Source: Trichopria drosophilae (taxonomy: Eukaryota; Arthropoda; Insecta; Hymenoptera; Diapriidae). From it: a stretch of DNA of 64,000 nucleotides. The notes under the pieces were generated by a model. It had not been told where the DNA came from. It saw nothing but the letters and a program-made list of their open reading frames with translations, and searched no databases. Below are positions 48,501-57,500 of the stretch, one piece after another (the stretch's first letter is position 1; every line of letters starts with the position of its first letter). Location: positions 25,765,001-25,829,000 of the forward strand of contig CM059587.1 in NCBI GenBank assembly GCA_030407085.1, in the 5' to 3' direction. The translations under genes and the position numbers were made by a program.

Positions 48501-51500
48501 TTAAAATTTGTCAACTACGAAAATATAACGTCTGAAGTAAAACTAAATGGACCAATTGAAAGCTTTATTTGTGTAATTTAGAATACATCATATGAGTTTT
48601 ATCTTTATCGTTAACGATTAAGAGATAGAACGCATTATTTAATGATTTAAAAAATTCAGAGCGTTCACGAACTTTTGGCCGGTAGTGTACCTTGCTTTCC
48701 AACACGAAGATCGTTAAATCTGTCGATAAATTCACCACAGATATGAATAAGAATTCACAATATTACTAGTAGTAACTTTTATTCCATCAGTATTTCTCGC
48801 ATACAAATCCCTGTAACGCCGAGTCCCAAAATGATTTTCGAAATATACGATGATGAAATGGTGGCGAAATAAAAAAGCAAGGAAAGGCCTTTGGCGAGGA
48901 GCCAGAGGAATGCATCATTCTTTTTCGAAAAGCCGTAATTTACATAATCTCCAGTTATGGCATTCTTTGATGCCTGGCCACCCTCGGGTCGTTTTTATTT
49001 TCTGGCAAAACACTGGTAATTTTCTTTTCCTATTTATATACCCGAAGGACCGAGTCCACTCGATGGGTTGCTCACAAAGTCGACCCCGGCCTCCGTCAAA
49101 ATGTAGCGATTCCTTAATTCAATTTGAAGCGTTCGCGAGCTCGAGTCGCCATTAATTTTTACTTGGTGCCTTTTAAATAAGTGAGGCTGACGACGCGCGT
49201 AAAGTTTATTAATATCAATCGAACAGTTTTACGAGTCTTAGTTGTCGATTTAGCCTAAGTTAACACGTACAAGCTACCGAGGCGAAGTAACGAACGAGTC
49301 AGCTCGTTTAGATCCAGGGTTGCGAGAAACAGCTCGTTACGGAAATTCGTGCTTTTGGCTTCTTTTTTCATTTTCTTTTTTTTTTAAGGGGAATTTCTAG
49401 CGAGCCTCGATCTGGACCATGGTTAGGAGAATTCGGTTAAGTATAGAGCATCGCGCTGCAACGCTGAGACGGCCGCGACTCGGGACAATTTGGTGCGCTC
49501 GTTTCCATAATTCAGCTGTTTCAGTAAAACTGCGTAAGTTCACTGCTTATTCAATTTGCGCGACGAACAAGTCGCGATTCTTTTATTCAAATTACTTTTT
49601 TTATGATTTATGCAACTGCATTCGCGCGAATGGAACTTGTTTGCTAGATTGTTTTTGAAACAGCGTTCATATTTTGTGAGACGAACATTCTGAAACCCCA
49701 AGTTTGATGTAACATTTAAAAAACTTCGATTCTAAAGGAATTTTTTTTAAATTTCTCCAAAGTTGTTTCCGATAATTGGCAACCTTGCCGATAACTGACG
49801 ATGGTTTCAAGGTCAATTTTGTCGTTCGCCAAGGAGTGGGCGACGACGTAATGTGCCGACGAAACGCCGTATGACACGTTACATTTTATGCACTCGGGGT
49901 ACTCTCATGGTGAGCTCGCTCATTGTCAGTTTAATGCATACGACGGGCCAACTGCAGGACCTGCGACAGGATGATTGATTGAATTAACGATCGGCTTTCT
50001 CGCGACCTAACTATATATAGACATAAGCGCGTGGGCCCAGGCGATAATAATAAATTCCCAAGCGGGCAATCGTTAAAGCTAAACCTCCATGGCCGATACA
50101 CTTGTGTATCACTATGTTGGTACAGGATGAGAATTTTCTTATCCTCTCAATTGAATAGTCGAAATACTTTCCATTCGGAAAAAGAGGAAAACTTCCTGCT
50201 ACTACTTAAGTAGTAAGATTCGGCACAATCCCGCATAAAACTAAAAAAGACTTTAGAAGATCTCAAAAAGATCTTTCTTAAAAATGTCACTATTCAAGAT
50301 GTATTTGAGAACTTTTTAATACTTGAAACTACTAGTTTATCAAAATCTTTTTGAGATCTTTATGAGATCTTTAAGAAAAATTTGTAATATTTTTTGAGAT
50401 CTTTTTAAGACTTTCGTTTCACAGCATGATTTTACGAAAACATAATTTTATTAATCCTATCGAGATCTTTTTGAGATCTTTTCAAGATCTTTTTTTTATA
50501 TTTTTCGGATATGAAAAGAAATATTTGTAATAAAATGCTGAATTCTCTTATTTTTTGCCAAAATTAATTATCGAAGATGATTTTTAAGGTGATTACCCAG
50601 TTTACTTGCTTTCTGTTCTCTATAATTTCCTAATAATTAAGATGGAATAAATACATTATACTTTTCTTAAGATATCGGTACGAAACTTCATTATTTGTAA
50701 TACGTTGTATTGCAGAAATTATAATGTGTATAGGTAAAAGAAAATGTATCAATTTTTGTATAAGACACGTAAAATTGTAGCGTTTTTCATGCTTTCTGAA
50801 GGATGACAAATTTTCATTTCTCTGTCTTCATTGCATAAAACATTGTCAGCGCATCAAAAAACAACTCTGGAAATCTCTCGTCTTCGATTTGTGTTGTAAA
50901 TATTGTAATATGAAACTTTTTGTCTTCATGACATAAATCGCTTGTATTAACACCTACTATGTGTCTATTTCTCAACTTCGACGCGTTGTAAATATTGACC
51001 CCATATTAAAAAGTGAAGTTTTAGAAATCAGACCGGAAAGTAAGTAAAAAAAGATAATTACTTTAATTTCATCTTCAATAATTAATTTTGGTGAAAAATA
51101 AGAGAATTCAACATTTTATTACAAATATTTTTCTTCATATTCGAAAAAGATAAAAAAAGGTCTTGACAAGATCTCGATAACATTAATAAAATTATGTTTT
51201 CGTAAAATCATGCTGTGAAAAGAAAGTCTTAAAAAGGTCTCAAAAAAATAGTACACATTTTTCTTAAAGATCTCATAAAGATCTCAACAAGATTTTGATA
51301 AACTAGTAGTTTGAAAGTCTTAAAAAACTCTCAAATACATCTTGAATAGTGACATTTTTAAGAAAGATCTTTTTGAGGTCTTCTAACGTCTTTTTTATTT
51401 TTACGCAGGAAGTGTGCCCCAAATTCCCTGGAGTGAGAATTCACTCATTATAGAATAAAAATTGAGCCACTATTGTGAAAGAGGGAATTCTCACTCTTTA

Positions 51501-54500
51501 CGAGTGAAATGCCACTCTTTACAGAGTGAAAACTCGCTCTGCAGAGTGAAAATTGTGATAATTGCGATTAAATGTTGTTTTCCTTTGTCTTGCATTGAAT
51601 GTGCTGCAACAATGCTTGAGTCAACAATAACTAAATTGTAGCTTTAGAATCTGGAAGAGGGATCATTTTTATGTCAGAAATGATCGAAAAGGAAGAATTT
51701 TTTATGTATTTTTAGAGCTGTAAAATGGTAGTTTTTGCGTCCTCTGGATCGTTAATGGTTTCATTAAGCGGACCAGCCAGTTAAGTAGTAACGCCAACGA
51801 AAAGATACTAGGTGTGCCACATGTTAGTACTTAAGAGGTTACATTAAGTCTACACTAACTTTTTTTTATTCAAACCATCGAACTACTTAATACATTTTTT
51901 CGTTGTGCCGGCTCAAAAATTCGAAATATTAACCAAGTTATAGTAGGAAAAACTACATTTGTCCTTGCTCTTACTTTTATCTTGTTACCATGATAAAATC
52001 AATAGAAAAATTTTAAATACAACATTGTCGACTATTTTCATATTAATACGGTTGCAAAAAGGTGTTTTTCATTTTCAAATTATTGACAATTAACGGTCAA
52101 ACATTTTATTTTATTTTTACGACCTTTCACGTTTATAACTAATTCCGCCGGGAGTACACGGAGAAAAACTTTCTTGGAAATTTTACAATTTCAAAAGGTA
52201 ATTTTGGGACAGACTTGCAGAATGTGAAACATTGCCATTTTTTCTGACAAAAATGACGATCAGTTCTTGGAATTTTTACTATTCAGACAGTAAAAGTCAC
52301 GGTAAAATCTACTAAATTTTACAAGGAAAAATGGCAATTTTTTGCATTCTACAAGTCTGTCCCAAAATTACCATCTGAGGTGGTAAAATTTCAAAGAAAA
52401 TTTGTCTTCGTGTAACAAAATTTGATTATTTAAGTACCATTTTTTAACATATTTTTTAATATAAAGGCGATTTTTTATTTTTCATCAATTTTAACCATTC
52501 TTTTCGACAGAGAGGCCTTGAGAAATAGTCATTAAGGTTCTTTTCAATTTATTTTTCTACTGATATTACAGTGTTTTATGAATAATCAGTTGACAAGGAG
52601 GTAATCTATATATCAAAATATAAATTAAAAATTACTGAAATGCTTTCTCAAAATTCGGAGTCTGTAACTGAAACTTCAATCACTAAAATGGTTCATCCAA
52701 AAAACACCAAAGAGCTTTATCCAGAATTAACTGAGCCTTGTCGAAAATAGATGATTTTTGTTTTTTCCGAAAATTCTGTATTAATTCTTGCTGAATTTCT
52801 CTTATATTTTATAAGATGTCTATAATAGTTAGAATTGCATTATTACGCATACGTTTTACTTACGACTCTCAAATCTCTCTAGAAAAAATGATATTTTTTA
52901 TGTATTTCCTCGCTGGGAGAAAAAAGTAGTTAATGGAACAATAAAAGCGGTAAAAATAATTGTAACGTATATTAATAGAAGAATTAAACACGTAATGGAA
53001 GTTAAAAGTTTATTTTCGTTTTATCAATTTTATCATATGTATTTTACTACCCAGAAGTATTGAACCGTTAGAGAGCCGGCATTTTTTTAAAGAAAACACT
53101 TATTTTTTTAAATAAAAATTGTATTGTCCTTATGAAATCAAGATGTAAAAATAAAACTCCAAAACCGAAAGTGACCATTAGTGGCCATACCTGCCGGCAA
53201 GTGTAACACGAAATATAAAAATGAAAAATTTCATTTTAAAGTAGTTTCGTGTGTTCTCAAATACATTCTTATTCGAAAACGATCTCCATAAACTTTTTCG
53301 AAAGTTATCTGAGAATATTTCCTATGTTTTTAGGTACATAAAAAGTTTGAGTTACATGTTTTACGAATTTAAAAAAAAAATAATTTTTCTACCTCCTATA
53401 GTATCCCTCTACCAGCTAAAGTTATTGTAAAACTACGATAGATTTGAGACATCGTCTTCTTTACTAGCAAAATTGTTGGGTGTTATGCAAAGAAGGTCAA
53501 AAAATTTTCTTTTTGAAAATTGAACGTGCAAAGAAAAAATTTTAAAATACACTCCAGAAAACGATTTTCTTAGAGTAAATGGTTGCATGCAAAATACTCC
53601 ATTATGCACTTAAAAATTCATCACGGTTTATGTACTCCAAAAAGTGGACCTGAAATATTAAAATATTTCAACCGTCCATTATCGGTATTATTGACAGCCG
53701 AAATTATATTCTTGGAATTTTTTGTTATTTATAACCTCACATAACTTAATCCGTCAACAAAAAGTACTGTGCCCGCTTCGCTTCTTTGCCTCTATCATCG
53801 ATATTTTAACATTTTACATACACAAAAATTATATTTTAAAATGTTACAAAGATTGCAAAATATCGCATTTAAATAATTTCATTATATTTTCAAAATTGTC
53901 AGCTAAAAAATATAATTCAGAAAATTATTATTAATTTCAAGAAACGGTATCTAAAATTTTACTAATTTTAAGATTAATAAGAGAGATCGCATTTAAAATA
54001 AACAGCACGGATTTTGCTACGAACTGCGTTTTTTAGTTGCATTTACTATTCAAAAGTAGACTTGGCTACCCAATTAGTATCACTACAAAAGTTACTATTT
54101 AGATAGTAAAATGATCTAAAAATGACTGTGTCTTATTCCACTATCTAGTTAGCAGTACCGACTATTTAATTTCTTCCAATTGTTGTCAAAATGAATGTAA
54201 ACAATTATGTACTATTGTGAAAACGATCGAAGATGAATTTATCACAGTATTAAAAATGTATCGTTTATTAGTTCCATATTTTTAAAAAGTTCTACTTTAT
54301 GGAGGAGATACTAATATAAATAGTTCTGGAAGCAAATTTAGCTGTGACTCGCCCTTAAGCAAGGTAAGGCCACTTTGTAACAACCTATCTTTAAAGATAA
54401 AGACGTCTTATTATAATTTCTCTTCTTCTTATTATTATCATTATTAATAATACCATTACGAGTGTTTTTTTAATAACATTATTGTAACATATCCTTTATG

Positions 54501-57500
54501 TAATGTAATTCATTAATAAAAAGCTCGTTGGCCTCTACAATTGACCTTAAAACTCAATGGGTTTTATTGGGATGATCAAATTTCGCGCAGTATACCCAAA
54601 TTTTCAATCGCTAAAATTTTACCGGAACTAAATATTTCCATTCATTTAAGTGTAGTCTTTCCAATTGTTACGCGCTATTACTGATATTTGATATTTCAGC
54701 ATTGTTCAGCTATCGTGTGGTCAAAAACCATGAACAACGCTGTAATACGATCCTAACATGTAAACTTCCATTTAAATAATCAAATTTATGCGTTTATAAA
54801 TTTGTATACACTCTTTTTCGAAAAATAACAGAAATACATGAATTTTATAATGAAATGATTTGTTGACGTGTAAAAATTATCTCTCAGCGAAACCTGGTTT
54901 TAAATCTGATTCGAACTACTGTTGATATGAGAAATTAATAAAAAACTAATTCTAAAAATGGCATTCAGAAAAATGCACATACCATGAGTTTGATTAGGAC
55001 ATAAAGAAAGTAATTTTAGCATATGTATGATATTACTATTTTTTACTTATGTTTATTAAAAAATATTAAACTCTCACTAAAACTAAATGTAAATTACAAG
55101 AAAATATTGTGTGACTAAGCTATTCACGAATAAGGATTTCACAAAATCAAACGTTATTAACACTTTTACTATTATAATATTACTATTACCTTGATGAAAA
55201 GTTATATATTTTATTATTCTGCTTTGAGAAGTTCAGAACGCTACAATTTTGTCGAAAATTATGTGTGATATCGTTAAAAATTATGCAAATGAACGTTAAT
55301 GACTGAATTAGAATATCCAGCGAATACTACCATTAAAAAGCCAATTTTTGAAATCTGTTTGAAATCAATTTGAAATCTGGAAAAAACAGATCTAATGAAA
55401 GCGTTTTCAAACACTGAAATATAGTGAATTATTGATGAACTCTGATTTGGCTACAAATATAAAATATAGATGCTGATACATAATAATGTGTTAATAATAA
55501 ATCACTATTCCCAATAAGATTTTAGTACTTTTAACCTAAAAATTCTTGTTAAAAAACATAAATCAGAGATTCTTGAGATTGATAAATGTTTTCGATAATA
55601 AATGTATTTTCGTCATATTTAACATATTCATCATCATAACATAAATTAAACGAAATTTAGAATTGTTTGATAAATTAATTTACACTTGTACCATTTTCAA
55701 AAAAGCAGCATTGGCAAATCAATGATTCGACGTAATCCTCAAGCTTTTACATCAAAAATCTTTTTATGTATAATTAAGTTTCTTAATATATAATTAGGTC
55801 TACATGCGGCATGTTTCATTTTTTAAACCCATCATTTTTGTAAAATTGCCATTTCCGTGACTTCAATTTTTACAAATAATAATATAACTTTGGTAAAAAT
55901 TAATATAAATTAATAAGAACGCCAAGATGTTCTTTTCTGGTGACAAAGAGTACAAAACGATTGCATAAATGCTCCAAAATTACTTATAAATTAATTAAAA
56001 TTTTTTCTGTTTTACGGATTTTTTTTTATTTTTAACCATCAAATAACAACATTTCTTGAAAATCACGTATACGTATAAATACTGAGTCGGTCAACAAAGT
56101 AGATATGAAATACCTTTATTAATTCATGTATTTTTGGTTCAATTAACAAGCGATTTTGTTAATGAAATAACTATAAAATGCTGACACATACTTTTAATTC
56201 TAAAAGCTCTTTTCACGATTCTTGCATATTTATGAGAAAAGCACCATTGACACAATAAAAATGAAGTCTTTATAGATTATATATATATATCAATTCTATA
56301 AAATAGTATTTTTTTTTCATCCAAAACACTCGTTAAGTCTGAATTAGTACAAAAATACAAACTTCAATTAAAAAATGAGTTACTATGAATTAGTAAATTT
56401 TTCACCACATAAACAATGAACGAAATATTGGTTTGAATTAATTACTTTTCAAGTATTGCTCTTGAAATTAAAATTGAACAGGTAGGTTAAAAAGAAATTT
56501 ACATAAAAACGGTAATATTTTAAAATGAAATTACAATAAAGATAGTTTATTTCCACGTTCGGAACTTCAGGCATATTTTTCATTTCGAATAATTTTATAG
56601 TTCTTTTTTTAATTACGTTTTTGTGAAGTTTTTGTTGGAATTGATATTTAAATGTCACACTTAAAAACTGTAATACTATATACAATTCTTTTATACTAAA
56701 CGGTGTTTAAAATTTCGTCTAAATAAATTATATGTCACCAACTTGACAAAGAACTTTTTTCGATGTGGTATAATCATTCTTAACCACATCGTTCCTGAAG
56801 GTTGAGGAATTATTTAAAAAATGTAACCAAAATTAAGCTTCAAAGAATGTTTCCACACGATTTCTAAGTTAAAAATCGGTATGGCTCTTTTTTAGTATTT
56901 CAGTTTTCGTAACGGAGAAAATCTAACCTGCAATGTTATCAAATATGGAACTGATTTGATTTCGCAAACATTTTCCTGGACTTTTTTTGCAGAAAGATTG
57001 CAAAAAGATGTCATGAGTCATAATAATCTGACTGAGTCGCTTTGCCTCCCCCCCCCCTCCCCCACGCCCGTGTCTTCTTAACTGTAAGGGTCATGCATTG
57101 AAGAAAGTAGAGATCAACATTTCCTGTTTTAAGACTATATTTTGATTCTCTATAAATCTGAACCAGTAGAATTTGTCGTCAAATTTAGAAAAAAATGTTG
57201 AAAATAGAAAACTCGAAAAAAAGTGGTCGCAAATTTTAGACACACCAATAATATCAGAATTGTTAAAGTCCTGACACCGGTACATTTTTTATTTCACTAC
57301 TAAATTAACTATTTTTAAGAAATGTAACTTTTTGTTAATTTTTATATTATTTAACAAGTACACCAATTTGACTCTCGCCTCGGGGCACATTCACCCTCTT
57401 ACGTAAAGTGATATGAATGCATAAGTGGGATTTAATTTGGATGCAAAATGAATGTCAAATTGTCTCTGAAAGGTGTACATCTCGCACATGAAACACATCG

